The notes: generated from the letters alone by a model not told the origin. Shown: positions 30,075-39,061, numbered from the stretch's first letter. The stretch: 64,000 nucleotides of DNA from Vibrio artabrorum (GCF_024347295.1 NZ_AP025459.1:62001-126000), one strand, 5' to 3'. Program-made: numbers and translations.

Positions 30075-30692
30075 CTATATCGTCCACACGACACGAACAG
30101 CAAGCAGGATCAACACCACGCCAGATAGTCGATCAATCAACTGAGCTTTCGAGCGAATACGTTCAACAATCAACGGACTAGACAGTACCAAGGTGATAAA
30201 GGTGTACCAAAGCCCATCAACAATCAGCGGTGTTGAAACAATAATCACTTGATTGCTGAGCTCGTTACCTAACGCCACAAATTGGCTAAACAGAGCGATA
30301 AAGAACAGCGCAATCTTAGGGCTCAAGATAGAAATCAAGAAAGCCTCGCGAGCAGACTGTATGTAACTCACCTGTTCACCCGCTTCTAATTTCGCGGCAA
30401 CACCACCTTTCGAACGCAATGCATTTACGCCGAGATAAAGCAGATAAGCCGCACCCGCTAAACTAATACCTTTAAACAACATGGGTGATTGCTCAAGCAC
30501 AACGGCCAAACCAACAATGGTTGCGAACGCATAAATACCGATGCCCGCGGCGTGTGACCAAGCTGCGATAAGCCCGTTCATACGGCCACCAGCTAAACTG
30601 TGCTTAGCGATCATCGCCAAGCTTGGGCCCGGAGACATGGCCCCCAACAAGCAAATCGCTAATAAAGAAAACCAAATTGTTACTGTCATCAT
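30075..30692 (-). CDS. LysE/RhtB family amino-acid exporter
   Basis: A 205-residue membrane protein with about six hydrophobic segments. The LysE signature SLLAICLLGAMSPGPSLAMI sits at the N-terminus, followed by GLIAAWSHAAGIGIYAF and ISILSPKIALFFIALFSQFV near 120-140. Such proteins export amino acids or related small molecules. AGGA lies 5 bases before the first of two adjacent ATG codons. It lies downstream of the LysR/Lrp regulator pair on the same strand, so either regulator could control it. The substrate cannot be told from sequence. Confidence 0.9.
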   Translation of the reverse strand: MMTVTIWFSLLAICLLGAMSPGPSLAMIAKHSLAGGRMNGLIAAWSHAAGIGIYAFATIVGLAVVLEQSPMLFKGISLAGAAYLLYLGVNALRSKGGVAAKLEAGEQVSYIQSAREAFLISILSPKIALFFIALFSQFVALGNELSNQVIIVSTPLIVDGLWYTFITLVLSSPLIVERIRSKAQLIDRLSGVVLILLAVRVVWTI

Positions 30693-30809
30693 TCCATTCC
30701 TAATAAAATAAAGCGTTCCAGCTGAACGCTCTACGCTTAATACTTGGCACTGACCATAATTCGCAGGAGGTATTATTTGAAATCAAAGATTATCATCACA
30801 CCTATGATT

Positions 30810-31730
30810 TCAAGTCATACTGATATTGTAACTCGACTTTTGCATGGCTTGGAATGCTTTTTCCCGCGCCCATTTGTGAGCAGAGTCGTTGTCATATTTA
30901 GGGTGCCACATTAACCAATAGGTATGCATTTCCGTATTAAATGGCAATGAAAAGTAGCTAGTATCGAGGTGTCGACCTAGGTTATAGGCGATATGTTCTG
31001 GCACGATCATCAGATAGTCGTCTTGCATTAACACAGTGCCAGCGGATGAAAAGAACGGGACCTGCAAAGCCACTCTTCGTTTCAGCCCTTGCTTCTTCAA
31101 TGCTATGTCCGCGTAGCTGTCTTTATCTCCACCACCTGTCACTTTGATGTGAGAGTAGTGAACAATATCTTCTGCACTCAACACCGCTTGTTGAGCCAAT
31201 GGGTGCGACTTGCGCATCAAACACACCGACTTATCTTCGCCAAGTTTGATGCTTGAGACATGTTCAGGCTTTGTGGGAAACATACTAGAAGCCAAGTGAA
31301 TCCCCGAATCGTTCAGTGCTTCAAGGTAGTTTGGCTGCCACAGGCGATAAGCCAAATTGATGTTCGGCGCTTCAGCGGACACCTCTGCCACAATCACTGG
31401 AAGAATATACTGAGCGACATAATCACTCGAAGACAACACCAATTCACCTTGCCAGTCTTGCGGTTCGAAGGGTTTATCATCTAACAGGTGGTCAAACTCG
31501 CCAAGCAGGTCGTCGAGTTTGTCTTTGAGTAGCAGTGCACGGTTGGTCGGCACCAGTTTATTACCATCACGGACCAGCAAAGGGTCACCACACAAATCTC
31601 GTAACTGGCTGAGTTGACGGCTCACCGCGGATTGTGTGATATGCAGGCGTTGGGCAGACCGGCTTACATGACACTCTTCAAGAAGTACATGCAGAGAGCG
31701 CAGTAAGTTTAAGTTGATATTGCCTAACAT
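30810..31730 (-). CDS. LysR family transcriptional regulator
   Basis: A 306-residue regulator. The N-terminal winged helix NLLRSLHVLLEECHVSRSAQRLHITQSAVSRQLSQLRDLCGDPLLVR is a textbook LysR DNA-binding domain, and the rest is the periplasmic-binding-like effector domain. The ATG lies inside the 3' end of the Lrp-type gene: the two overlap by 7 bases (ATGTTAG), so they are translationally coupled. A LysE exporter follows on the same strand. The effector is unknown. Confidence 0.92.
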   Translation of the reverse strand: MLGNINLNLLRSLHVLLEECHVSRSAQRLHITQSAVSRQLSQLRDLCGDPLLVRDGNKLVPTNRALLLKDKLDDLLGEFDHLLDDKPFEPQDWQGELVLSSSDYVAQYILPVIVAEVSAEAPNINLAYRLWQPNYLEALNDSGIHLASSMFPTKPEHVSSIKLGEDKSVCLMRKSHPLAQQAVLSAEDIVHYSHIKVTGGGDKDSYADIALKKQGLKRRVALQVPFFSSAGTVLMQDDYLMIVPEHIAYNLGRHLDTSYFSLPFNTEMHTYWLMWHPKYDNDSAHKWAREKAFQAMQKSSYNISMT

Positions 31731-32185
31731 GAATGCACCGTCGCATTCTGTTTGTTGAAAAACTCGGTCAAAACCGTATGAGTCATTAAGTGGCGCAGAT
31801 CTGGATAGCTTTGCAGCTGATCGCGAACTCGGTTCAAGCTCTCCATACTTTCAACTTCAACATAAAGCATCATATCGGTCTCACCGCTAATCGAGTGGCA
31901 CCATTGCACCTCATCGATACTCTGGATTTGTTCCGCGTAAGACTCACAACTATGGTCACTACTCGACATGTCGAACTTCAACAAGATATAAGCGCACACA
32001 TTCTTTGGTTGGTTAGGCTCTGCCACTTGAGCGCAGTAGCCCGTAATCACTTTGTCGCTTTCCAGTTTCTTGATTCTGGCGTTCACCGCCGAGCGCGAGA
32101 GGCTGACATCTCGGGCGATATCACTCACTGAACATCGTGCATTGGTTTTGAGAATAGCCAAAATCTGACGATCAAATTTATCCAT
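31724..32185 (-). CDS. Lrp/AsnC family transcriptional regulator
   Basis: A 153-residue regulator: HTH in residues 1-50 (MDKFDRQILAILKTNARCSVSDIARDVSLSRSAVNARIKKLE) and an AsnC ligand-binding ferredoxin-like domain after it (AYILLKFD to the C-terminus). The start is the ATG at 32185; a GTG six codons upstream is less likely. It is divergent from a YjeH-type exporter, with a pair of 20-bp direct repeats in its promoter. Lrp relatives often sense amino acids and control adjacent exporters. That role is inferred here. Confidence 0.9.
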   Translation of the reverse strand: MDKFDRQILAILKTNARCSVSDIARDVSLSRSAVNARIKKLESDKVITGYCAQVAEPNQPKNVCAYILLKFDMSSSDHSCESYAEQIQSIDEVQWCHSISGETDMMLYVEVESMESLNRVRDQLQSYPDLRHLMTHTVLTEFFNKQNATVHSC

Positions 32186-32215
32186 GCTTCTGATTCTTTC
32201 CACTTACTGTTCTAT

Positions 32216-32267
32216 TTATAACGGCTAATTTGACACAACTTTCCTACTTATAACAGCCATTCTGACA
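32216..32267. promoter_or_regulatory. Direct repeat in Lrp/YjeH divergent promoter
   Basis: TTATAACGGCTAATTTGACA (32216-32235) and TTATAACAGCCATTCTGACA (32248-32267) agree at 16 of 20 positions and are 32 bp apart, about three helical turns. Their position in the lrp-like promoter suggests paired operator sites. Confidence 0.45.
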
Positions 32268-32439
32268 GCCGACACTTTCACGCTGAATCGGATTAATACC
32301 GTTAAAATGACGGTCTGTTACGACGTTTCGCTAGCTGTATTATTGATGTCGACAATGTATGCTCTCAATCATAGCTTCACACACACCAGAAGAAAGTTAC
32401 TGGAAGACCGTGATCAAAATCAAATAGCTAGGAGAGCGA

Positions 32440-33705
32440 ATGACACAACTCAAACAAGAAATCACGCTTATTTCAGGAATCGGACAACTGTCGACGACCT
32501 TGCTAGGCACGGGATTATTTATGATACCTGCGATCGCAGCAGGTATTGCCGGACAGTTGTCTCTACTCGCTTGGTTAATCCTATTTATCGCTATTTGCCC
32601 GATTGCACTGACCTTCGCAGCATTAGGAAAACGCTACCCGAATGCGGGTGGCACAGCCTACTTTGTGCGTCAGGCGTTCAATGAGCGATTAGAAACCAGC
32701 GTGGCATGGTTATTTGTGAGCGTTATTCCTGTCGGTATTCCAGCGGCCATTGCGTTGGCAGGTGGCTTTGCTCAACAATTGTTACCCACCCCTCTCGACA
32801 CCCCACTGGGTGCTCAGTCCTTTACCGTCGCTCTGCTTATTGCCGTCAATTTACTGGGCAGTAAATCTTCTGGCCGCTTACAAACCGCAATTGCGTTATC
32901 GATTTTCGCCTTGGTTAGCGCTTTTGTCTGGAAAGCCGACATCACGGTAGCCGATGTGACTCTTCCAACCATCTCGTCCGATTCAATGTGGTCTATCGGC
33001 GCTGCTTTGGCTGTCATGTTTTGGTGCTTTGTCGGAATAGAAGCTTTTGCCCACATGGGAGAGGAGTTCAAAAATCCACAACGTGACTTTCCAATCGCCA
33101 TCATTGCAGGCTGTTTTGTTGCGGGGTTAGTGTACTGGGCTTGTTCCGTCGTGATTCTTAAACTGGGCGCTTACGGTTCACCTGAATTCGATGCGACATC
33201 CATTCCTTGGGTAACAGAGCAACTGTTTGGTAATGGCTTCAAGACCGTGATTAGTGTGCTTGGGTTCTTTGCTTGCTTTGCCAGCCTCAACCTTTATACA
33301 CAAAGCCTATCACGAATGATCTGGGCTCAAGCTCGTCAACATGCTCCTACAAGTAGAATGGCTCAACTGAACAGCCGCGGCGTACCACTTTACCCAACGT
33401 TAGTAATTGGCTTTGTCGTGCTTATCTCGTGTGTGATTGGTGAACTCTCTAATCTGGACCTTGAGTTCTTTCTCAAGCTCGCCAACGGTATTTTTGTTCT
33501 GGTTTATCTGCTCGCGATGTTAGCCGCTTGCCGATTGCTGACAGGCGCATCTAGATACACAGCCATGCTCTCATTGGTCATCTGTACCTTGGTGTTTATC
33601 TGTTTAAGTTGGTCGATGCTCTATGCGGCAACCATTTTTGTGACATTGTCACTCCCCTGGCGCCAGTGGTTGGGTAAACCCACAGTCTCTATCGACAAGC
33701 TGTAG
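32440..33705 (+). CDS. yjeH: APC-family amino-acid exporter, YjeH type
   Basis: A 421-residue transporter with about 12 helices. It follows E. coli YjeH (an exporter of methionine and branched-chain amino acids) in its main blocks: ISGIGQLSTTLLGTGLFMIPA near the start, KRYPNAGGTAYFVRQAF near 70, FVSVIPVGIPAAIALAGGF near 93, and FWCFVGIEAFAHMGEEFKNPQRDFP near 190-215. AGGAG seven bases upstream supports the ATG. It is divergent from the Lrp/LysR pair. I see no clear terminator after it; the Qrr promoter region begins soon after. Confidence 0.88.
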   Translation: MTQLKQEITLISGIGQLSTTLLGTGLFMIPAIAAGIAGQLSLLAWLILFIAICPIALTFAALGKRYPNAGGTAYFVRQAFNERLETSVAWLFVSVIPVGIPAAIALAGGFAQQLLPTPLDTPLGAQSFTVALLIAVNLLGSKSSGRLQTAIALSIFALVSAFVWKADITVADVTLPTISSDSMWSIGAALAVMFWCFVGIEAFAHMGEEFKNPQRDFPIAIIAGCFVAGLVYWACSVVILKLGAYGSPEFDATSIPWVTEQLFGNGFKTVISVLGFFACFASLNLYTQSLSRMIWAQARQHAPTSRMAQLNSRGVPLYPTLVIGFVVLISCVIGELSNLDLEFFLKLANGIFVLVYLLAMLAACRLLTGASRYTAMLSLVICTLVFICLSWSMLYAATIFVTLSLPWRQWLGKPTVSIDKL

Positions 33706-33788
33706 TCATTTTAAACAATGGGTAGAGCCTCCTGAATACTATCGACTATCTGTGCTACCTTAAGTTATCAACAGATTACGGCTTTTTT

Positions 33789-33814
33789 TTGCAAAATGCA
33801 ATTGCACTTTGCAA
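33789..33814 (+). promoter_or_regulatory. Tandem LuxO binding sites
   Basis: TTGCAAAATGCAA (33789-33801) and TTGCACTTTGCAA (33802-33814) are two directly adjacent matches to the known LuxO box TTGCAW3TGCAA, the first perfect. They lie about 110 bp upstream of the predicted Qrr start, the normal place for sigma-54 activator sites. Confidence 0.88.
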
Positions 33815-33835
33815 AAACACATTACAAAAACGCAA

Positions 33836-33861
33836 ATCTGGTGCTCAAATACGCACCAGAT
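33836..33861. repeat. Inverted repeat between LuxO boxes and Qrr promoter
   Basis: ATCTGGTGC (33836-33844) and GCACCAGAT (33853-33861) form a perfect 9-bp stem with an 8-base loop. It lies between the activator sites and the sigma-54 promoter. It could terminate read-through from yjeH or be a protein site; there is no T-run. Confidence 0.45.
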
Positions 33862-33898
33862 TGCTATAAAACTAACGTTTTTACGTGATTTTAAAAGT

Positions 33899-33914
33899 TG
33901 GCACACTAACTGCA
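33899..33914 (+). promoter_or_regulatory. Sigma-54 promoter of the Qrr gene
   Basis: TGGCACACTAACTGCA carries GG at 33900-33901 and GC at 33912-33913 with exactly 10 bases between, the -24/-12 pattern of RpoN promoters. Transcription would begin near 33925. Confidence 0.9.
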
Positions 33915-33923
33915 ATGAACATA

Positions 33924-34034
33924 TTGACCCTTCTTAAGCCGAGGGTCACCTAGCCAACTGACGTTGTTAGTGAACCTACTCTTGTTCACAAAATATATAG
34001 GCCAATTGCGAGTATTGCGATTGGCTATTTTTTT
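33924..34034 (+). ncRNA. qrr: Qrr quorum-regulatory small RNA
   Basis: About 110 nt, the usual Qrr size. A 5' hairpin GACCCT...AGGGTC (33926-33947) is followed by the Qrr core CACCTAGCCAACTGACGTTG and TTAGTGAAC, up to about 33975. This core is the stretch that pairs with luxR/hapR-type and other mRNAs through Hfq. A third hairpin GTGAAC/GTTCAC (33970-33989) and a terminator GCCAATTGC/GCGATTGGC with a T-run (34001-34034) complete the four-stem layout. A sigma-54 promoter and two LuxO boxes precede it. Known biology: phospho-LuxO plus RpoN activates Qrr at low cell density. Which Qrr number it is cannot be told without comparison. Confidence 0.95.
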
Positions 34035-34139
34035 GCCTGTCGTTTGGCTCACCGCTCTTCTTTCGATACAGATACCCGTTCAAATATCATAACAATCAAT
34101 ATTCCAGGCCAACCAAGAACAGTCGATAACGAATATGTT

Positions 34140-34157
34140 ATAGAAAACGTTTTCTAT
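34140..34157. promoter_or_regulatory. PurR-like operator upstream of codBA
   Basis: ATAGAAAACGTTTTCTAT is a perfect 18-bp palindrome with the AAACGTTT core of LacI-family PurR sites. E. coli codBA is a known PurR target, which supports this reading. Another LacI-family repressor is possible. Confidence 0.65.
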
Positions 34158-34261
34158 TTTTTTTTTTGAAAAAACAGCAGAAATTAACCTTATGTTTTAT
34201 ATGACAATTAATACCATAACTGATTTCAAATCACCTTTACTGATAAAATTAGCATTGACTA

Positions 34262-34277
34262 TGTGATTTATATCACC
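34262..34277. promoter_or_regulatory. CRP-like site upstream of codBA
   Basis: TGTGATTTATATCACC fits TGTGA-N6-TCACA with one mismatch. It is centred about 77 bp before the codB ATG, a reasonable activator position. Confidence 0.6.
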
Positions 34278-34346
34278 ATAATGCGCACGTTTGCCTGCAA
34301 TATGGCGACCGTTAATTTTAATTTTGATCATTTGCGGAGGTAAAAA

Positions 34347-35585
34347 ATGGCTGCTGATAATAACTACAGTCTAGGGCCGGTTCCTACATCGGCTAGGAAA
34401 GGAGTCGCTTCACTCACCATGGTAATGCTAGGACTCACTTTCTTCTCTGCAAGTATGTGGACAGGTGGTTCACTCGGGACAGGTCTTTCATTCAACGATT
34501 TCTTCCTCGCCGTTCTCATCGGTAACCTAATCCTCGGTATTTACACTTCTTTTCTTGGCTACATCGGCTCATCTACTGGCCTCTCTACTCATCTTCTTGC
34601 TCGTTTCTCTTTCGGTACTAAAGGCTCATGGCTTCCTTCTGCGCTACTTGGTGGTACACAAGTCGGTTGGTTTGGTGTGGGTGTTGCGATGTTTGCTATT
34701 CCAGTACAAAAAGCAACCGGCATTGATACTAACACCTTAATTATCGTATCTGGCTTGTTGATGACGGGTACGGTGTATTTCGGTATCAAAGCACTCATGG
34801 TGCTTTCAGCGATTGCGGTGCCTGCAATTGCGATTCTGGGTGGTTACTCAGTACTGACTGCCGTGCACAGTGTGGGGGGACTAGAGCAACTGCAACTGAT
34901 TAAACCTGAGACGCCAATGGACTTCTCAATGGCTCTGGCAATGGTTGTTGGTTCGTTCGTCAGTGCGGGTACGTTGACCGCCGATTTCGTTCGCTTCGGT
35001 AAAAGACCAGCGAGCGCAGTGTTAATTACCATGGTCGCGTTCTTTATCGGTAACTCGCTGATGTTTATCTTCGGCGCAGCAGGCGCAGCAGCAACCGGTC
35101 AAGCTGACATTTCAGATGTGATGATTGCGCAAGGTCTACTGCTTCCAGCCATCATCGTGCTTGGCTTGAATATCTGGACAACCAATGAAAATGCACTTTA
35201 TGCATCAGGTCTTGGCTTTTCTAATATCACCGGCCGCTCAAGTACGACAATGTCTATCATTAACGGCATTATCGGTACGATTTTCGCGCTTTGGTTATAC
35301 AACAACTTCGTTGGTTGGTTAACCTTCCTTTCGCTAGCGATTCCACCCATTGGGGGCGTAATCATCGCCGACTTCTTCGCGAACCGCAAACGTTACAAAG
35401 ATTTTGCAAATGCAGAGTTCCAAACCGTTAACTGGGCTGGCATTATCGCGGTAGCAACAGGCGTAGCCGCTGGTCACTTCCTACCTGGCGTTGTTCCTTT
35501 GAACGCCGTGTTAGGTGGTGCTATCAGTTACCTCGTGCTTAATCCTCTATTGAACAAAACAGCTCTGAAATCTCAGGCTGCTTAA
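34347..35585 (+). CDS. codB: Cytosine permease
   Basis: A 412-residue NCS1-family transporter with about 12 helices that imports cytosine with a proton. Family features: NNYSLGPVPTSARKGVASLT at the N-terminus, FFSASMWTGGSLGTGLSF near 35, GTQVGWFGVGVAMFA near 105, and WTTNENALYASGLGF near 280. GGAGG seven bases ahead of the ATG is a strong ribosome site. It is first in a codBA operon, 9 bases before codA, behind PurR-like and CRP-like sites. Confidence 0.95.
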   Translation: MAADNNYSLGPVPTSARKGVASLTMVMLGLTFFSASMWTGGSLGTGLSFNDFFLAVLIGNLILGIYTSFLGYIGSSTGLSTHLLARFSFGTKGSWLPSALLGGTQVGWFGVGVAMFAIPVQKATGIDTNTLIIVSGLLMTGTVYFGIKALMVLSAIAVPAIAILGGYSVLTAVHSVGGLEQLQLIKPETPMDFSMALAMVVGSFVSAGTLTADFVRFGKRPASAVLITMVAFFIGNSLMFIFGAAGAAATGQADISDVMIAQGLLLPAIIVLGLNIWTTNENALYASGLGFSNITGRSSTTMSIINGIIGTIFALWLYNNFVGWLTFLSLAIPPIGGVIIADFFANRKRYKDFANAEFQTVNWAGIIAVATGVAAGHFLPGVVPLNAVLGGAISYLVLNPLLNKTALKSQAA

Positions 35586-35594
35586 GGACACACT

Positions 35595-36872
35595 ATGACA
35601 ACCTTATTAATCAAGAACGCGAAACTTCAAGACCAAGAGGGCTTGAAACAGATTCTGATTGAAAATGGTCAATTTTCTCGCATTCTCGATAATGACGCGC
35701 CAATCAATCATCAAGGTGAGATCCTTGATGCTGAAGGTGGCATTGCCGTTACTCCTTTCTGTGAACCGCACATCCACCTAGATACCACTCAAACCGCCGG
35801 TGAGCCGAACTGGAACATCTCTGGTACTTTGTTTGAAGGTATAGAGCGTTGGGCCGAGCGTAAAGAACTGCTATCAATCGAAGACGTGAAGTCTCGAGCT
35901 AAGCAAACACTGAAATGGCAGATAGCTAACGGTGTTCAACACGTTCGTACACACGTTGATGTGTCAGACCCAACACTCGTTGCGTTAAGAGCGATGGTTG
36001 AAGTTCGTGAAGAGATGAAAGAGTGGGTCGACATCCAGATCGTTGCATTCCCTCAAGAAGGCATTCTTTCATACCCTAACGGCAAAGAGTTACTTGAAGA
36101 AGCCGTGAAGATCGGCGCTGACGTTATTGGGGCTATCCCTCACTTCGAATTCACTCGTGAATACGGTGTTGAATCTCTGCATTACGTGTTCGAACTGGCA
36201 CGCAAGTACGACTGCCTGATCGATGTTCACTGTGATGAGATCGACGACGAACAGTCTCGCTTTGTGGAAACATTAGCCGCCCTTGCTCATAAGTTTGAAA
36301 TGGGCGAGAAAGTAACCGCTAGCCACACCACAGCAATGGGGTCGTACAACGGCGCTTACGCATCTCGTCTATTCCGTCTATTGAAGATGTCTGGTATCAA
36401 CTTCGTGGCAAACCCGTTAGTGAACATTCACTTGCAGGGCCGTTTCGACGATTACCCGAAACGCCGTGGTGTCACACGCGTAAAAGAGATGCTCGCGGCT
36501 GATATTAATGTGTGTTTCGGCCACGATGATGTGTTTGACCCATGGTACCCACTGGGTACAGCGAATATGCTTCAAGTCTTACACATGGGTCTGCACGTAA
36601 CACAGGTTATGGGCTACGACCAAATCAACACCTCACTTGATTTGATCAGCAAGAACTCAGCTCGAACGCTTAACATTCAAGACAACTTCGGCATCGAAGA
36701 AGGTAAGCCTGGTAGCTTGCTGATTCTTCCTGCTGACAATGGCTTTGATGCGGTGCGCCGCCAAGTACCAGTCCAGTACTCAATACGCCACGGTAAAGTG
36801 ATTGCAGAGACTCAACCAGCTAAAACAAAAATTAACTTAGATCAGACAGAAGATATCAACTTCAAACGCTAA
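35595..36872 (+). CDS. codA: Cytosine deaminase
   Basis: Hydrolyses cytosine to uracil and ammonia in pyrimidine salvage. The 425-residue amidohydrolase shows the metal HxH in [11 protein letters not shown] (His 59 and 61), VRTHVDVSD near 118, HCDEIDDEQ near 214-222, SHTTAMGSY near 246, and the metal Asp in [20 protein letters not shown] near 313. All active-site blocks of E. coli CodA are present and the length is normal. It is co-transcribed with codB; a T-rich hairpin follows at 36952. Confidence 0.97.
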   Translation: MTTLLIKNAKLQDQEGLKQILIENGQFSRILDNDAPINHQGEILDAEGGIAVTPFCEPHIHLDTTQTAGEPNWNISGTLFEGIERWAERKELLSIEDVKSRAKQTLKWQIANGVQHVRTHVDVSDPTLVALRAMVEVREEMKEWVDIQIVAFPQEGILSYPNGKELLEEAVKIGADVIGAIPHFEFTREYGVESLHYVFELARKYDCLIDVHCDEIDDEQSRFVETLAALAHKFEMGEKVTASHTTAMGSYNGAYASRLFRLLKMSGINFVANPLVNIHLQGRFDDYPKRRGVTRVKEMLAADINVCFGHDDVFDPWYPLGTANMLQVLHMGLHVTQVMGYDQINTSLDLISKNSARTLNIQDNFGIEEGKPGSLLILPADNGFDAVRRQVPVQYSIRHGKVIAETQPAKTKINLDQTEDINFKR

Positions 36873-36891
36873 TCTCGTCTATACTTACCGA

Positions 36892-36971
36892 AGAGAAGGA
36901 TACTGAGGTTGTCCTTCTCTACTATCGAGCTTGGCGAAGTGACAAAATCATCACTGTATCGGTGTTTTTTT
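36892..36971 (+). terminator. Terminator region of codBA
   Basis: Two hairpins. AGAGAAGGA/TCCTTCTCT at 36892-36920 has no T-run. CACTG/CGGTG at 36952-36964 is followed by seven T, so the second is the likely intrinsic terminator. Confidence 0.65.
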
Positions 36972-37227
36972 GCCAGCCAGCACTACACAACAAAAAGAAG
37001 TATTTCACAATCTATGCGTGTACTTCTCGAAAGACTGTGTTAACATGCACTCGCTCTGTTAGCCGGAGTTATTTAAGTTAGATGAATAGTAAAAAATTGA
37101 CATGTAAAATCGTTACCCGTTTTTGTAAGTAGTTTTTCCTTATTTCGCAGTAATATTAAATAATTCAATTATCAGCGCATTGCAGTAATGCAATCAACAA
37201 TTAAAATTTATGAATAAGGGACAAATT

Positions 37228-37440
37228 ATGTCTAACACAAATACTGGCACTGTAAAATGGTTTAACGAAGAGAAAGGTTTCGGCTTCATTTCTCAAGACA
37301 ACGGCGGTGCTGACGTATTCGTACACTTCCGTGCAATCGCTTCAGAAGGTTTCAAAACTCTGAAAGAAGGCCAAAAGGTTTCTTTCGAAGTTGAAAACGG
37401 TCAAAAAGGCCTACAAGCAGCAAACGTTGTTGCTCAATAA
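37228..37440 (+). CDS. Cold-shock domain protein
   Basis: A 70-residue CspA-family nucleic-acid chaperone. RNP1 KGFGFI and RNP2 VFVHF are intact in the order [20 protein letters not shown] then [16 protein letters not shown] six bases before the ATG at 37228 decides the start over an ATG 18 bases earlier. About 180 bases of A/T-rich leader precede it, as is usual for cold-regulated csp genes. Codon use is strongly biased, so expression is probably high. Which csp paralogue it is cannot be set without comparison. Confidence 0.95.
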   Translation: MSNTNTGTVKWFNEEKGFGFISQDNGGADVFVHFRAIASEGFKTLKEGQKVSFEVENGQKGLQAANVVAQ

Positions 37441-37466
37441 TTAGCTTCTAGCTAAAAAGAACTTTA

Positions 37467-37494
37467 AAGCGCTGATTTATATCGGCGCTTTTTT
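37467..37494 (+). terminator. Intrinsic terminator of the cold-shock gene
   Basis: AAGCGCTGAT pairs with ATCGGCGCTT (one G-U pair) across a 4-base loop, followed by a T-run. Confidence 0.85.
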
Positions 37495-37861
37495 ACATCT
37501 ATCCATCAATCTTTCTCCCTCTTTAAGATTTCAAGCGACATCCTCTTAATCCGCCAAACCTTATAACTCAAAACTCAACATCCATGCTCTGGTCACAAAG
37601 TTGAGACAAATCCCCACGATAACCGGCTAATTTTGCCGTAACAAAAACCCTCTTTTGTAGCCCCGCTGATAAGTCGATGCTTAGCCAAATAGTCATCGGC
37701 ATACTCGAAATTTCAATATGTATGCAATATATCCACACTATAAATGCGTGTTTTATGCGCTTCTAACTGCTAATTTCATAATTTTTAAAGCAAAATCCTT
37801 TGAAATCCGCTAACCTTGTCAACCAGTGGCTTGAGCTAGTTTAAAATATGCAGTAGAAATA
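37495..37861. other. Intergenic region before diguanylate cyclase
   Basis: About 370 bases with no gene or clear signal. A small CGGC/GCCG hairpin near 37622-37638 and AT-rich sequence from 37720 (probable promoter) are all I see. The cyclase ATG at 37862 has no good Shine-Dalgarno sequence. Confidence 0.45.
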
Positions 37862-38878
37862 ATGAAAAAAGACGAATTTCAAAAATCCACCGCTAATCTA
37901 AAAAAAGCGGTACCTCTCATGATGAAAAATAGAGTGTCTACCACACCTGCAAATTACGCACTCTGGTACACTTATGTGGATAATGCGATCCCACAACTGA
38001 ATGAAGAGATGGATGGCATTCTTGAACACTACAGCATTTGCCCACCGGCTGTTAGTGAACAACTTTACAACGATTATGTTGCTAGCAAAGCTGAAACTAA
38101 TATCAACGATCTTCGAGCGAATCTGGAATTGCTGGTTTCTGAAGTTTCGAATTCGATGAACGATACGCTTATGGACACCTCTGCTTTCTCCGATATGATC
38201 GACAAAAGCTTTGAGGGTTTAGCTGGTGTTGATCATGATAGTTTCTCTATTGATGAAGTGATGTCTTTAGTCCGTCAACTCGTTTCAGAATCTCATCATA
38301 TTCGCCACTCGACCCAATTCTTAAATTCTCAACTGAACGCTGCAGCGTTAGAAATCACCAAACTTAAAGCTCAACTTGTCGAAGTGCAAAGGGATGCGCT
38401 CTTTGACAATACAACAGGACTCTATAACCGTCGTTCTTTCGAACGAGATTTAGAAACCTTGTGTGAAGCGAAACAATCTTTTTGTTTAATCCTTCTCGAC
38501 ATCGATCACTTTAAAGATTTCAACGATACTTATGGCCACTTATTTGGCGATATGGTACTCAAAGGCATCGCTCGTAAACTGAAATTAAGTTGTCGAGACG
38601 GCATTTGTGCCTATCGATTTGGTGGTGAAGAATTTGCGCTTATCGTACCCAATAAATCACTCCGTATGACTCGCCAACTCGCTGATACCAATCGACGCTC
38701 TCTAGAAAAGCTGTCGATCAAAGACCGTCGCAGCGGAAAGCAAGTCGGCAATATCACAGCGTCGTTTGGTGTCGCTGAGCTTGAGCCTGGTGAAGCTGCT
38801 CAATCACTGATCGAGCGTACCGATAAACTACTTTATGAAGCGAAGTCTCTTGGCCGAAATCGAGTCATGCCTCTTTAG
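37862..38878 (+). CDS. GGDEF-domain diguanylate cyclase
   Basis: A 338-residue soluble protein. The N-terminal 150 residues are a helical domain (STTPANYALWYTYVDNAIPQ and a long coil) common to a Vibrio/Pseudomonas cyclase subfamily, without membrane segments. The GGDEF domain begins at DNTTGLYNRRSFERDL; the active loop is RFGGEEF near residue 256, a catalytically competent variant. The inhibitory I-site (RxxD before the loop) reads as R followed by Ile instead of Asp, so product inhibition is probably lost. It makes cyclic di-GMP from two GTP. It has its own terminator; the signal is unknown. Confidence 0.9.
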   Translation: MKKDEFQKSTANLKKAVPLMMKNRVSTTPANYALWYTYVDNAIPQLNEEMDGILEHYSICPPAVSEQLYNDYVASKAETNINDLRANLELLVSEVSNSMNDTLMDTSAFSDMIDKSFEGLAGVDHDSFSIDEVMSLVRQLVSESHHIRHSTQFLNSQLNAAALEITKLKAQLVEVQRDALFDNTTGLYNRRSFERDLETLCEAKQSFCLILLDIDHFKDFNDTYGHLFGDMVLKGIARKLKLSCRDGICAYRFGGEEFALIVPNKSLRMTRQLADTNRRSLEKLSIKDRRSGKQVGNITASFGVAELEPGEAAQSLIERTDKLLYEAKSLGRNRVMPL

Positions 38879-38947
38879 GTTTATCAATAACACGACTCAA
38901 CGAAAACCAGTGAAACATTAATCAACATACGTTTAAAAAGAACATCA

Positions 38948-38992
38948 AAAAGCCCCAAAGATAACTGCTGCGTTAATCTTTGGGGCTTTTTT
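38948..38992. terminator. Bidirectional terminator
   Basis: AAAGCCCCAAAGAT pairs with ATCTTTGGGGCTTT around a loop of about 13 bases, with T-runs on both strands. Confidence 0.9.
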
Positions 38993-39061
38993 GTCGGCTG
39001 TACATCGGTTTATTAACTACTGACTTTAATCCTATAGTCAACGAAAACCTGCTTCTTGTTG

